A DNA stretch of 64,000 bases, taken from positions 530,001 to 594,000 of the forward strand of contig JAEMWC010000396.1 of NCBI GenBank assembly GCA_016490735.1. The letters are read 5' to 3'. The notes beneath the pieces were generated by a model. It was not told where the DNA came from and made no database searches. It saw nothing but the letters and a program-made list of their open reading frames with translations. Position 1 is the first letter of the stretch. Every line of letters starts with the position of its first letter. The DNA comes from Pachyseris speciosa. Taxonomy: Eukaryota; Cnidaria; Anthozoa; Scleractinia; Pachyseridae. The translations under genes and the position numbers were made by a program. This document shows, piece by piece, positions 43,816-54,656 of the stretch.

Positions 43816-43844
43816 CTGAAGAAACCTGGTTTGGCCAGCCGAAA
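43816..43844 (+). ncRNA. Hammerhead-like core in the right arm (stem II damaged)
   Basis: Plus strand: CTGAAGAAACCTGG-TTTGG-CCAGCCGAAA. The same CUGAnGA and GAAA boxes are present, but stem II has a mismatch compared with the left copy, so this copy is probably weaker or dead. Confidence 0.4.
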
Positions 43845-43979
43845 TATAGTACACAAAACTTAAAACCATTCTACGTTGTATCGGCCCTTGCTTTTATACT
43901 CTTTGTTGATTTTATTACGCCGATCAGATCACCAGTTTGATCCAACGTATACGAGCAGGATTATTGTCCACGGTTACTT

Positions 43980-45606
43980 GTTTGAACATTCGATTTTTAA
44001 CGCCGATTTTTAATCCATACTACATGAGACAACTTTTAACGCAATTTTGTTGCGGCAACGATAGGCAACGGTATCAACACAACATTGTCCACAACGTTTG
44101 AGCCCAGGCTCCTACTCGACAAATATAGACAATGAGTGTATTCTGGTGCATTCTGGGACGATGTTGCATTAAAGGTCAACGGTGGGGGTGTTACACGCAT
44201 CAACTTCAACAAAATTCGGGCAACAATGTTGCAAGTTTTTTAATTGCTCTTAGGTGATGTTACACGAGCCGACTTTGAACGTCGATTTTTAACGCAACAT
44301 TGTTGCCCGCCTATTTTTCTTGCCGATATTAATCCATATTACATGAGACAACTTTTAACACAACTTTGTTGCGGCAACGGTTGGCAACGGTATGTTACAC
44401 GAGACGACTCCTGCTCGACAAATATGGCGGATAATGGGTGTATACATTCTAGTGCATTCTGGGACGCTGTTGCGTTAAAAATCAACAGCGGGCCGGGTGT
44501 TACACGCACCAACTCCAACAAAATACGGGCAACAATGTTGCTGATTTTCGAATCGCTTTAGGTGATGTTACACGAGCCGATTTTGAACGCCGATTTTGAA
44601 CGCAATTGTTGCTCGAAGTTACGTTTGTTGGAGTTGGTGCGTATAACACCCCCGCCGTCGACTTTTAACGCAACATCGTCCCCGAGCAGCGAACAATCTG
44701 TTGCGTTAAAAACTGTCTCGTGTAACATGCCGTTGCCGACCGCTGCAGAGACAAAGTTGCGTGAGAAGTTGTCTCGTGTAACATGGATTAAAAGTCGGCA
44801 TTAAAATTCGACTCGTGTAATGTTACACGAGCCGATTTTAAACGCGGAGTTTTAATCCATGTTATACGAGACAACGGTAGGGAACGGTATGTTAACATTG
44901 TGCTCGACAAATATGGCGGACAATGAGTGTATTCTGGTGCTTTCTGTTAAGATGTTGCGTAAAAAGTCAACGGTGGGGGTGTTACACGCACCAACTCCAA
45001 CAAAATTCGGGCAACAATGTTGCACGTTTTGGAATCACTTTCAAAAACCTGCAACATGTTACCGCAACAAAATGTTGCGTTAAAAATCATCCTGTGTGCC
45101 ATGTTACAAAAGACAACTTTTAACGCAACAATGTTGCGTTGAAAATCGGCCCGTGTAACATCACCTTTCAAAAACCTACAACATGTTGCCGCAACACAGT
45201 GTTGCGTTAAAAATCGCCCTGTGCGCCCTGTTACACGCGACAACTTTTAACGCAACGATGTTGTGTTAAAAAAATCGGCGTTAAAAATCGGCTTGTGTAA
45301 CATCATCACCTTTACATCCAATTTCCAGTGCTAGATATATCTATTTGATATAGATACATGTTAAAACGCGGCTTTTGACATGTTAATATAACCCCAATAA
45401 TTCGTACAAAATGCTCCCCTGCCTCTGCACCTGCAGTGCCCTTGTGGGGGGTCAACTCTCTGGTAGTGTTTCAAAACATTTATTCCCCCTTTTAATCCTT
45501 TCTTTAAACTCCTTACAATTTCACTCCAATTCACGTGTACCCCCACCTCAACGCAACAATTTTGCGTTAAAAGTCGGCGTTAAAAATCGGCTAGTGTAAC
45601 ACCACT
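43980..45606. repeat. Cluster of related fold-back units (TGTTACACGAG... family)
   Basis: At least six units share the words GTTACACGAGCCGATTTT, GAGACAACTTTTAACGCAAC, TTGTTGCGGCAACG and CACCAACTCCAACAAAAT in both orientations. Unit ends read GGTGATGTTACACG or the complement CGTGTAACATCACC. The units are nested or truncated against each other, which looks like repeated insertion of one MITE family into its own copies followed by local rearrangement. Reading frames across it are repeat artefacts. The 45,361-45,546 part also contains an unrelated dispersed repeat. Confidence 0.75.
45361..45546 (-). pseudogene. Dispersed coding-like repeat, copy 1
   Basis: Minus strand reads VHVNWSEIVRSLKKG, then NVLKHYQRVDPPQGHCRC. 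The same motif appears at 55,408-55,530 on the plus strand as LHLNLSEIITSLKKG followed by a shifted TRQLTPHKGTAGC. Two copies with conserved amino-acid spacing point to a mobile-element protein fragment. The family is not recognised. Confidence 0.45.
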
Positions 45607-46251
45607 TTTTTTTTTAACTCAGACCCAGGACTCCAACCATCAACTTACCTATTTAGTGACTCTGATTCCCTTCATCAGTAAACATGACTAAATTTAAGAA
45701 AACTCGCCAAATACACAAAACACTTCGAGTGATATTTTTCGGTGCTAATTTGTATTTCTTTTAATATTTTTATTTTGATAGCTTAGCTTTATTGTTCGTG
45801 TTGGTCTTCATTACGCGATCATGATGTTGACGGCTACGCGTGATTTTATAAGTAGATAGCACCATGAATTTTGATCCTTTCAATGCTCTTCTCTTAGTGG
45901 TCCGCTTTGGATGCATACTTCTTCAGGATCTCATTCCCGTTATTCCGCTTGATGTTACAGGGGTAAAGTCTTATATGGAAAGCTTTTTTTTTTTATCGTT
46001 GGACTGCATTCAGCAATGTGGGTTACCCATTTGGATATATCCTTGGTTTCACGCCACGCACTTGTATCACGCAAATGAAAAATAAAATCGCTTACCATTC
46101 AATAAATGAAGTCAAGAAAATGAGATATTGTAGAAGAGTAATACATAAAGAATGTGTCAAAGTTTCAGAGTTTGGAGATATTCCGACCTCGAGTTATTCG
46201 GCAAAGGGTACCACTCCAAATTATAGTGTTTTGTGTGGACAGAAGTTTCCA
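45607..46251. other. No gene recognised
   Basis: A few short plus-strand frames (45,864-46,085; 46,018-46,260) show no family resemblance, and the second is overlapped by a MITE. Nothing else is supported. Confidence 0.5.
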
Positions 46252-46260
46252 GGAGGCTCA

Positions 46261-46400
46261 TGGCCTGCGTACCAAGCGTTTTCGTGTGGTTTCCTAGAAA
46301 AGATAGATCAAGCAAAGGGATTTTTCGATGTTTTGCCCGCGAGAAAAACTCACGCGGCCAAAACTCGGAAACCACACGGAAACGCTTGCTACGCAGGCTA
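46261..46400. mobile_element. Short Mutator-like MITE (TIR TAGCCTGCGTAG)
   Basis: 140 bases with TIRs TGGCCTGCGTACCAAGCG and CGCTTGCTACGCAGGCTA, paired through CGTGTGGTTTCC. A 9-bp duplication with one mismatch flanks it (GGAGGCTCA at 46,252-46,260; GGAAGCTCA at 46,401-46,409). The first 11 TIR bases match the larger element at 16,910, so both may use the same transposase. Confidence 0.8.
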
Positions 46401-46409
46401 GGAAGCTCA

Positions 46410-47325
46410 ATGTGAATCAAAAATGTTTTTGATACCATGATAATTCCTTGGCAAGAGAAAAAAAGGGTAAAAGTTTAATATTTCCTTGCAAAGCTTGAAG
46501 AAAAATTCGGGAATGAACAAAACGGGCCTTCAAAACTTTATTTGCAATTTATAATTACTTGAAAACGCTCTTACTTTTTTTTCTAATTTGGCCAACAAGT
46601 TGTGGAACTTGAGTAGTTTACACTCCTGAAATTTCGTTATGAAGTGTCTGACTGGATTTCGAGATAATTGACCTTTTTCAAAATGAGCGACCACGCATTA
46701 CTGTCGGTATGGTAACAGCTGTTGCTTGGAAACCAATGAGAAAATAAACTTTGACAATACATCGAAAAGATGTTGTATTGCCAAGGAACCAAAGCGAAGC
46801 TTGCCTTCTATAGGAAATTTTGATTTCAACAAAGAAAGCTGAACATGCATGTAGCTGCACTCCAAAGAACGCACTGAGACAGTATCGCGTTCAACCATGC
46901 ATCACGTGATCCTGTCACATATACGACGATCTATGATGCGCACTATGTTAGAAGGGGCTCTGTTGCCATACTTTTATTGGCCTAACTTTACAAGCTAACC
47001 TGTCTCTTTGCATCAATGGAAGCCCAAACACATGGTATTATAGTCTTTGTTACCAAAGAGTATCTAACTGTACTAAATTAAAGCCTGTTGCTGTCGTCTG
47101 TTGCACTACGGCCTGCGAGGAATTTGAAGAAATCTCCAAATGTTTTAAGTGGTTTGCTCTCCCCGCTTATTGAAGAATGATTTTTCACAGCGGGTATTCC
47201 TTTAGGAAGCCACAAATTAAATCAATTTATTTAAGCTCGATAGCGTGAGGAGTGGTTGCCCAATCTCCCGAGCCGGGGGCTCATGTATTAAACGTTCGAG
47301 CATTCTGGATCTAATTGGAATTGAG
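46410..47325. other. No gene recognised
   Basis: AT-rich non-coding sequence. A short TCCCGAGCCGGGGGCTC palindrome lies near 47,265. Nothing else is supported. Confidence 0.5.
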
Positions 47326-47505
47326 TGTTGGTTTAAGGGGAGAGGGGAAAACCGGAGTACCCGGAGAAAAAGCTCTCGGAGCAGAGAAGAGAATCAACAA
47401 CAAACTCAACCCATATATGACGCCATGTCCGGGAATCGAACCCTGGCCACATTAGTGGAAGGCCAAGCGCTCTCACCACTACGCCAACCCTGCTCCTCCA
47501 AACCA
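47325..47505 (-). mobile_element. tRNA-headed SINE, copy 1
   Basis: The minus strand starts AGGAGCAGGGTTGGCGTAGTG and has an A box (GGCGTAGTGGTGAGAGC), a B box (GGGTTCGATTCC) and a body with TCTCCGGGTACTCCGG and TTTTCCCCTCTCCCC. A second, nearly identical copy lies at 63,735-63,904. The A/B boxes are internal RNA polymerase III promoter elements. Confidence 0.75.
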
Positions 47506-47725
47506 GTAGATGCTATCAATACAGACATGCGCCTCATCTGCCATTCGGGATTCAGGTATGAAAAATTCCATCACCCAATGTAGACTGGAGGGGACTGGAG
47601 GGGACTGGAGGTAATGGTCAAAGAATTTAGAAAGCCGCTTTAACAGGTCAATGTTCAGTAACAATGGGCGGTTGCTAGTTACTGTCTCCATACTGATCAC
47701 AGGCAAGAGACACAGGTCATTATAC

Positions 47726-48059
47726 ACATATCATCGGCTTTCCCGTGGGGTCGACCCCCGGGCTAACCAGGGGGATTGTAAAATCAGTGAAACAAGCTTG
47801 AGAAATTTCCCCAGGGGGGGGGGGAGGTCGGGGAACCTTGCAATACAAAGTCCCCTGGGTGGGATGTCTCTCAGGAGAAAATACCCCTGACATCCTTTAC
47901 AAAGTCGTGAATTCCCCCACCCCTTAATCTTTGATCATAAGGCAATGTCTAGATTTTCCCCTACCCTTGGGCAAAGAATCCCATCCATCTCCTTGTATTC
48001 CCCTACATATCTCCCTAGTTGGCCCGGGGATCGACCCCACGGGGAAGCCGATGACATGT
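47726..48059. mobile_element. MITE with TIR ACATATCATCGGCTTTCCCG
   Basis: Left arm ACATATCATCGGCTTTCCCG then TGGGGTCGACCCCCGGG; right arm CCCGGGGATCGACCCCACG then GGGAAGCCGATGACATGT. The arms pair over about 45 bases, and the GC-rich inner parts contain long C and G runs. No clear target duplication. Confidence 0.75.
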
Positions 48060-48339
48060 GCATTACTGAAGAAGCGAACTAACCACCGAGGTAATAACAG
48101 CATATAGAGCCGTCATGACTGTATTGGATCGGAAAAGCGAAGGATGTCATGGAAGATCAAAGAACGTGATCATCGTATATGAACAAAAGGGGGGAAGAAC
48201 TTAATCTTATCAAACCAGACTCCATGACAGCAATTTATTTTCGTCGAAGATAAAGATTCTTATAAGTAGTTTTTTTCGAAAAACATTTTAGTATAACAAC
48301 TAGCGATAAAAAACGACGTTTCAATCTCCCCGAGACCAT

Positions 48340-48455
48340 TTTCAAGTTGTAGAAATGAATATACACTGCCTGATGTACGAAATGCTCTTTATAAAGGAGC
48401 TTAAGCCAACTTTGAACAAACAGTCAGATTCAATGCGTGCAAAGTTATTTATTGC
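48340..48455 (+). pseudogene. Penelope-like C-terminal fragment
   Basis: Plus strand reads CLMYEMLFIKELKPTLNKQS then DSMRAKLF. The Y-E-M-L-F-I-K-x-L-x-P-x-L-N-x-Q motif closes GIY-YIG endonuclease domains of Penelope-like elements. Nothing upstream remains in frame. It is a separate copy from the 43-kb element. Confidence 0.55.
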
Positions 48456-49402
48456 GTTCGACGAAGGAGAACGCATACTAATCGTGTCGTTTCTCGCGGG
48501 TTTTGTGGACCAGTCCCGCGTATTGATCTTGATGCCAGGCGGATTTGAGCGTTTGGGCGCCATTTTGGACTGACTCTGTGGCACACATAGCCTCGATCTC
48601 ATGTGCTAATGTTTTGAAATTACCGCTCGAGGTGGAAAGATTATTGGAGCCAGCTATTGCAGCATATTTTCGCTTGTCATTATTTGTCGCGGTTTTGTTG
48701 ATTTCTTCGAATTTCCACAAGCAAATATGGCTAAGGCTACTTACGAGAATATCAGAAAGCTGTGTAATGGTGTGTTTTCTGGAAAACAGACGCTGCATTT
48801 CGCCCCGGCTACGACAGCGAGTTGTGTCAGCTGTGAAGTGTCAATTCAGCTGCTTTTCTCAGGAGATTAAACTTCTCTCTGCGCTCATACTTGTGAGACT
48901 CGATTGCAATTTAGTGAACTCGTCTCGTTTAAAAGTAATTTTCATAAGTGGACCACAAAATACAGTGACATGTTGAGTTATGCAAGTTTCTTATTGAATT
49001 CCAATTTAGTAAACTATTGTAAAACATAATATATCCGTTTGTTCAATTTTGTCCCACTATTTGTTTTGACCTCTGCCATTGTAAGAAGTACATTACTAAG
49101 ATGTTGAACTATTAAAACTTATTGTTGTGTTCAACTTTGCAACTGGTCTATGACACTTGCTGAAAGCAGTCCACAATCCACTTTCCCTGAATATTTCTAC
49201 GCAGTCCATACAATAAATAAAGCTATATTAACTAGAGATCGAACGCATTGGCTTTTTTTAATACTGTATGCAAATGAGGCATAACATATGAAACCTCGCA
49301 TATTTACTAAATGCTGCGTGATAAATTGATCTATGGAGATTTTTGTTTGTTTGTATTCAAAATATGAAAAATTATTATATTGCGTGACGAAAGTCGGACT
49401 CA

Positions 49403-49584
49403 TGTATCAGTCAATTCCAAAAGCGCCCATCCCCCCCCCCCGCCGGGCATACCCCGGGTATTTGATCCAAAATTTGTCCCGCACGGTGGGGCATTTGTCT
49501 TTCGGCTAAACATTGTTCGGCGGTCGCCAGCTAAAGGGTTCCGTGCGCAAATATTAGGGAGCTTTAGCAACGACGACGGCGACG

Positions 49585-49615
<31 letters not shown>

Positions 49616-50339
49616 CTCGTTTTTGTAACGCTTTCGCTATTATTCCAATTTGTTTAACTTGGAAAATACTGGCGAACTATTCAGGGACTAAATTGTTATG
49701 AACGCCGTTAAAGTAAGGAAAAAGAAAGAAAACTTTACAGTCACACGCTCCCGTTCTCGAGAAAACCTAAAATTTGGTCAATTCACGTTGTTGTTTTGCA
49801 GAGGACGGGAAAGAAATGTACCAAAATGTAAAACGCACGTGCAGAGCCATGGTTTTTGCTCATCAAGCCTATTGTTTTGTGGCGTTCTCGTTGCCGTTGC
49901 CGTCGTCGTTGCTAAAGCTCCCTAATCATTCATTCACCACGGGAGCCGCTACGCTTCCTTCACTTCAAGATTCCGCGTAGGTTTTCCGTTGTTTACTAAA
50001 TATACAGTTGATATGCCTTTATTCAAAGCTTGGAGTGCCGACAAAAGAGATCGGAAAAGAGTTTTGCGCACAATTTTTCGGATTTGGTTTGAAAAAGGTA
50101 AGCGATTTTAGAATAAAATATTCATTATGAGCGGGGAGTGTACCAAAATGCTTCATGCAACGAGTGATTTGCAATAGATTTACACTTGATTTTCCCTTTT
50201 TGAGGCCCTGACAGTGGGACATTTGACCGTCAAAACTGGAAACACAGCGGGGCATTTGATCAAAATTTTCAAAAAAGTCAAATGCCCGGGTGTTGCCCCG
50301 GGGGGGGGGGGATGGGCACTTTTGGAATTGACTGATACA
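49403..50339. mobile_element. TIR element (TGTATCAGTCAATTCC), 0.94 kb, with nested MITE
   Basis: TIR TGTATCAGTCAATTCCAAAA then GCGCCCATCC is inverted at the right end over about 30 bases. Next to it lie long C and G runs. The inner flanks pair further (GCATACCCCGGGTATTTGATC; GGGGCATTTG). No transposase seen, and no target duplication identified. Another MITE is inserted at 49,557-49,922. Confidence 0.75.
49557..49922. mobile_element. Nested MITE with TIR GGGAGCTTTAGCAACGACGA, TA duplication
   Basis: TIR of about 40 bases (GGGAGCTTTAGCAACGACGA followed by CGGCGACGGCAACG) is inverted at the right end with a single short gap. TA flanks both sides (49,555-49,556; 49,923-49,924), compatible with a Tc1/mariner-type origin. 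The centre includes a plus-strand stretch of no recognised coding value. Confidence 0.85.
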
Positions 50340-51131
50340 TTACTTATTTAAGCCGCTGTTACACGTTGAAACTTTTAGCTGAAACTTGTGTGCAACGGCG
50401 CTGCACTACCACCCCCATTTTAAAGGAAAACTCCAAATAATACTATCCTACAATAGAAACATACCAAACAAATAACAAAACCAACGACAGCCATGACACA
50501 AAACACGGTGTCAGCTTTGAAATGCAAAACTTATCATACATAGCTATTTTAACAGCTACCAAACCTAGCAAGATTCGAACGCACTCTCTAATCTACGATT
50601 ACTACTAGTACAGTTTTAAACGGTGAGGGTAAAAGGAGGAATGAGTTTGCGGAATGGCATGTGGCATGACTTGCGGAATGGCATAATTATGCGGAATGTA
50701 ACATATGCAGAAATGGCCCGAGGAAATTAATTCAACTGGAAGAGTTAATTATTCTACAGCCTAACACAGTGAACTACTCTTCACCGGCAATGAAAACGTA
50801 AAGCTTGTGGGGTGTGGCTGGAGTGACAAGGATACTTCACAAATTAATATGATCAAGTAAGCTGAAGCCACTTCACTTTTGAGTGGCTTCAGCTTCTTTC
50901 TTCTTTTCTTCACAACTGCGAGGATCATTGTTCATTTGATTTCATTTCCGCAGTTCATATATGATTCATTTCGTATATCATTCACAATAATTTTACAGTT
51001 AATAATCTTGGAACTCGCGATTATTTATCGCGTCAGACAGTTATTGATCGCATCTGACAGCTTAACACAGTGAATAATCGTAAGGTAGTTGCTGATCTCG
51101 GTGACAACAAAATGTTGGAAACAAATTGGAT

Positions 51132-51578
51132 CAGGGGCACCCAACGACAAGTTTCGGTAGATATCTGCTCGGTGGAGGGTAATTCGCCTTGGGTTTTCGG
51201 CGTCGATTAAAGAGTGCACTCGGATTTTCGTAACTAAAACGTGGCCTAAGAGATTCGCAATGGAGAAATTATAGCCCCTAAGGTTTTCAGAAAGATCGTA
51301 TTTGCTGTTTTTGGCAGTCAAAAACGTCACCTAGCATTTTCGGAAAGAAAATAGTTCCCTAGAAATTTCGTGGAAAGTTTATTTCAGCTTGCATTTTCTC
51401 AAAGGAAGATTTTGTTCCCTAACATTTTCGGACAATTAAAATTTCAGCTAGGGAGTCCGAACAGATGAACTTCTTCTAGCTTATCAAAACATCACTTTAA
51501 ACAGACTTTAAACACCATAAGGTACTTAAAAATGCCTTTCTACAGCTTTTGGTTGATTTGGCTCGTTGGGTGCCCCTG
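51132..51578. mobile_element. CAGGGGCACCCAACGA MITE, copy A, 6-bp duplication
   Basis: TIR CAGGGGCACCCAACGA at the left and TCGTTGGGTGCCCCTG at the right. TTGGAT is duplicated exactly at both borders (51,126-51,131; 51,579-51,584). The interior has repeated CCTAGCATTTTCGG-like words. Copy B in opposite orientation lies at 52,611-53,016. Confidence 0.85.
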
Positions 51579-51714
51579 TTGGATTTGACGAGAAATTTTT
51601 CACTGCTCTACACGGGGCTTGCTTTGATAGACTTGATATATTTTACAACGATTTATCTTTAGCTCGCTTTTATAGGATTAGTCGGTTCGCAACTGATTAT
51701 ATTTTCTTCAAATG

Positions 51715-51855
51715 AAGAATGATCCTCGCAGTTGTGAACGCAACTGCGAGGATCATTCTTCATTTGATTTCATTTCCGCAGTTCATATATGATTCATTTC
51801 ATATATCATTCACACTCATTTCTTTCACGGGAACATATGCACCCACAATTGACCT

Positions 51856-51896
<41 letters not shown>

Positions 51897-52106
51897 ATCG
51901 CACCGGTAATCGCGAGGTCACGGGTTCAAACCCCGTTGAAGTCCTGAATTTTTTTTCAGGCTTCTTTTCGCAGTTGCATAAATTGCGTTCACCACTGCGA
52001 GGATCATTCTTCATTTGATTTCATTTCCGCAGTTCATATATGATTCATTTCATATATCATTCACACTCATTTCTTTCACGGGAACACGTGAACCCACAAT
52101 TGACCT

Positions 52107-52147
<41 letters not shown>

Positions 52148-52320
52148 ATCGCACCGGTAATCGCGAGGTCACGGGTTCAAACCCCGTTGAAGTCCTGAAT
52201 TTTTTTCAGGCTTCTTTTCGCAATTGCATAAATTGCGTTCACAACTGCGAGGATCATTCTTCATTTGATTTCATTTCCGCAGTTCATATATGATTCATTT
52301 CATATATCATTCACATATAT
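51715..52320 (+). mobile_element. Two tRNA-headed SINE units in tandem
   Basis: Two nearly identical units of about 250 bases. Each tRNA-like head (51,871-51,944; 52,122-52,195) has A box TAGCTCAGTTGG, B box GGTTCAAACCCC, acceptor-stem halves GGCTTCA / TTGAAGTC and GGT at the anticodon position. The anticodon stem is irregular, so these are SINEs, not tRNA genes. Tails end GCAACTGCGAGGATCATTC and TTCATATATGATTCATTTC. A headless tail occurs at 50,905-50,985. Confidence 0.8.
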
Positions 52321-52610
52321 TTTCTTCGTTTGTCGCTCGATCTTCGACGAGGCGACAACGCGAGCACTGAGTTCAGTTATTCCTATCATATTAACAACAA
52401 AAGCAACGCGACCGATGTGAGACTCTTGTAAAACTCTGAAAACCATAATAAGCCTCTACGAGGCTCCGTTCCTAAATCTCTTACAATCGATCCCGGAAAA
52501 ATAAAATTTTATTTAATCCATTTCAAAACTGCCAAAAGAGTATAACCTACACCGTGAAATTGACAAGATGGCAAAAGCTCACTTGTCTCACAGCCGAACG
52601 ATTCTTTCTT

Positions 52611-53016
52611 CAGGGGCACCCAACGAGCCAAATCAACCAAACGCTGCAGAGAGGCATTTTTAAGTACCTTATAGTGTTTGAAGTCTGTTTAAAGTGATGT
52701 TTTCATTAGCTAGAGGAATTTTCATCTGTTCGGCTTCCCTAGCTGAAATTTTAATTGCCTGAAATGTTAGGGAACAAAATTTTCCTTTGAAAAAATGCAA
52801 GCTAAAATGAACTTTCCACGAACTTTCTAGGGAACTGCCAAGAACAGCAAGACTGCCAAGAACAGCAATCACGACCTTTCCGAAAAACTTAGGGGCTATG
52901 ATTTCCCAATTACGAATCGAAAATCCGAGTGCACTCTTTAATCGACGCCGAAAACCCAAGGCGGATTAACCTCCACCGAAAAGATATCTACCGAAACTTG
53001 TCGCTGGGTGCCCCCG
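52611..53016. mobile_element. CAGGGGCACCCAACGA MITE, copy B, inverted to copy A
   Basis: Starts CAGGGGCACCCAACGAGCC and ends GTCGCTGGGTGCCCCCG. Body equals the reverse complement of copy A with scattered differences and a 40-base shortage. Borders TTTCTT / TTTCGT may be a 6-bp duplication with one mismatch, which would mean separate insertions rather than an inversion of one copy. Confidence 0.75.
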
Positions 53017-53376
53017 TTTCGTGAATAGCTTCACAAATACGCCGCAAATATCGTTCGCAAACAGACTATATTATAGACAATTCTAAGAAAGCAAAACTCA
53101 AGGTAAATTTAATCACCTCAAGAGTTCTAAGTGTAATGTTTCCGGAATGTTTATACGATAGCATGCCCGGTGGAGAGTAGTTGTGACCGAGATCGGCAGC
53201 TACTGTAGCTTGCGATTATTCAGTTGTTCGGTTGTAGAATAATTAACTCATCCAGTTGAATTAATTTCCTCGGGCCATTCCTGCATATATTACGTTCTGC
53301 ATAATTATGACATTCCGCAGGTCATGCCACATGCCATTCTGAAAGATCATTCCGTCTTTTCACCCTCACCGAGTTA

Positions 53377-53776
53377 GGGCCTGTTCACATGGAGGTGGGA
53401 GACCCCAGGCAGGTGAGGCCCCCCACCTAGGTGGGGTTACCAATCTCTCCATACAATCTCTCTTTTTTTCTCGATAGCGTTCACATGTGAGGTGGGTACC
53501 TCACCGAGGCGGGTTACCCGGTCAGCCAGGGCGGGTAACCCGCTTAGCTGGGGTGAGTTTTCTCCATATGAATGCTGGAGGTGGGGTGGGGTGAGGTTCA
53601 TCCGGGCAATTATCTCTGAATTCTTTTGTTAATATACGTTCTTAGCGACCACGCGATAGCATTTTAAACCTCACCCCAGTGCCCCGGGGTTGCATGTGAA
53701 AGCTAGCTTTTTTGGACCACGGGTAGGTGGGGGACCTCACCTGCCTGGGGTCCCCCACCTCCATGTGAACAGGCCC
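53377..53776. mobile_element. PIF/Harbinger-like MITE, 400 bp, TTA duplication
   Basis: TIR GGGCCTGTTCACATGGAGGT followed by GGGAGACCCCAGGCAGGTG is inverted at the right end with one mismatch. TTA flanks exactly (53,374-53,376; 53,777-53,779). The interior repeats GGGTTACCCG and ACCTCACC words in both orientations. It abuts the right end of the 50.6-53.4 kb element within 5 bases. Confidence 0.88.
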
Positions 53777-54656
53777 TTAAACACTTGCATTTTAGCGCTT
53801 GTATTTACATATTTTATCGTTGGACATTCTCACGCCCTAACTTGTACTTATATATGTATATTTCATTCGCTTTTTCTACAACTTGAAAATTATTTCAGGG
53901 AGATCGAAACGTCATTTTTATCGCTAGTTTTTATACGAAGATAAAGATAATTTCGTTAACACTGCTTATCCAGTGCTTGCTATCTTTGTGCTTGCTATCT
54001 TATCTTTGTATTGATGTATATTTTCTGTTTATTGCTAGGAGATCCTTGATATAGGGTTAACCTCTGGGTTTCCTTTTTCATAATAACCATCAGTTATTTT
54101 GAAAATAACGTATTGTATACAACCAGGGGTTGTTCTATACTCTTTACATTTCAACGTCATATCTTCAAAAGATAATACCAATCCTTGTTCGTGATGCTCT
54201 ATCTAAGCTCACATTTTGTTCCCCAATGTATGCAAACGTAAAAAGCACAATCTTCCACGTCACTGTTCAGCAAGTCACTTAGATAAAGTTCCAGATAAGA
54301 AACTTTCGAAAGGCTGGCTTTAGCATAGAACGGTTTCAGGAATAGGCTGATTTAGCAATGACAACGGGGACTTCTTGACAACGGCGCGCGCAGATCTAAA
54401 AACCGACTTGACCGACGGCAGAGCAGCAAATTGAGCACCGGAAGTCGTGTTCAGTCCTTTCCGCGCGCTCTCGCGTCCTCAAATGACATTCCCGTTCTGT
54501 TGCTAAATTAGCCTAATGTTAGATTCCAGTCCCCAAAAGCTACTTCATACGAGTAACGAGTCATCATACCAACTAATCTGAGGGAGGAACCAGTGTTGAA
54601 AGAGTAGTTTTACTGGATTCATTTCTCAGACCGGCAGCGGGTACCAGAATCAGTGC

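Larger units (their letters stand above)
43149..43906 (+). mobile_element. Penelope-like element remnant between long inverted repeats
   Basis: The left arm (from AAAGAGTATGAAAAGCAAGG) and the right arm (ending CCTTGCTTTTATACTCTTT) are inverted over about 110 bases. Between them (43,373-43,676) decayed plus-strand reading gives QCNRCNLLYIGETK, then in shifted frames pieces like FNEHRR, TTVAEHF and EGLNIREE, which match the GIY-YIG endonuclease end of Penelope-like retroelements. Several frameshifts and stops make it inactive. Each arm contains a hammerhead-like core. Only the 3' portion of the element remains. Confidence 0.7.
50621..53371. mobile_element. Outer TIR element carrying nested SINEs and MITEs
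   Basis: Arms of about 350-500 bases are inverted: CGGTGAGGGTAAAAGG... and GGAATGGCATGTGGCATGAC at the left match GTCATGCCACATGCCATTC and TTTTCACCCTCACCG at the right. A second pair, GTAGTTGCTGATCTCGGTGA / TGACCGAGATCGGCAGCTAC, sits at the inner ends. Between the arms lie two copies of a CAGGGGCACC element in opposite orientation and two SINE units. No transposase is present. Confidence 0.65.

Noticed and set aside
48478..48976. Overlapping plus and minus frames of 106 and 143 codons
   Set aside because: They face each other over the same bases next to a Penelope-like fragment and show no recognisable domain. Neither is clearly preferred.
51871..52195. Two tRNA-Thr-like genes (GGT at the anticodon position)
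   Set aside because: The anticodon stem does not pair regularly, and both heads are joined to the same SINE body and tail, so they are retroposons.
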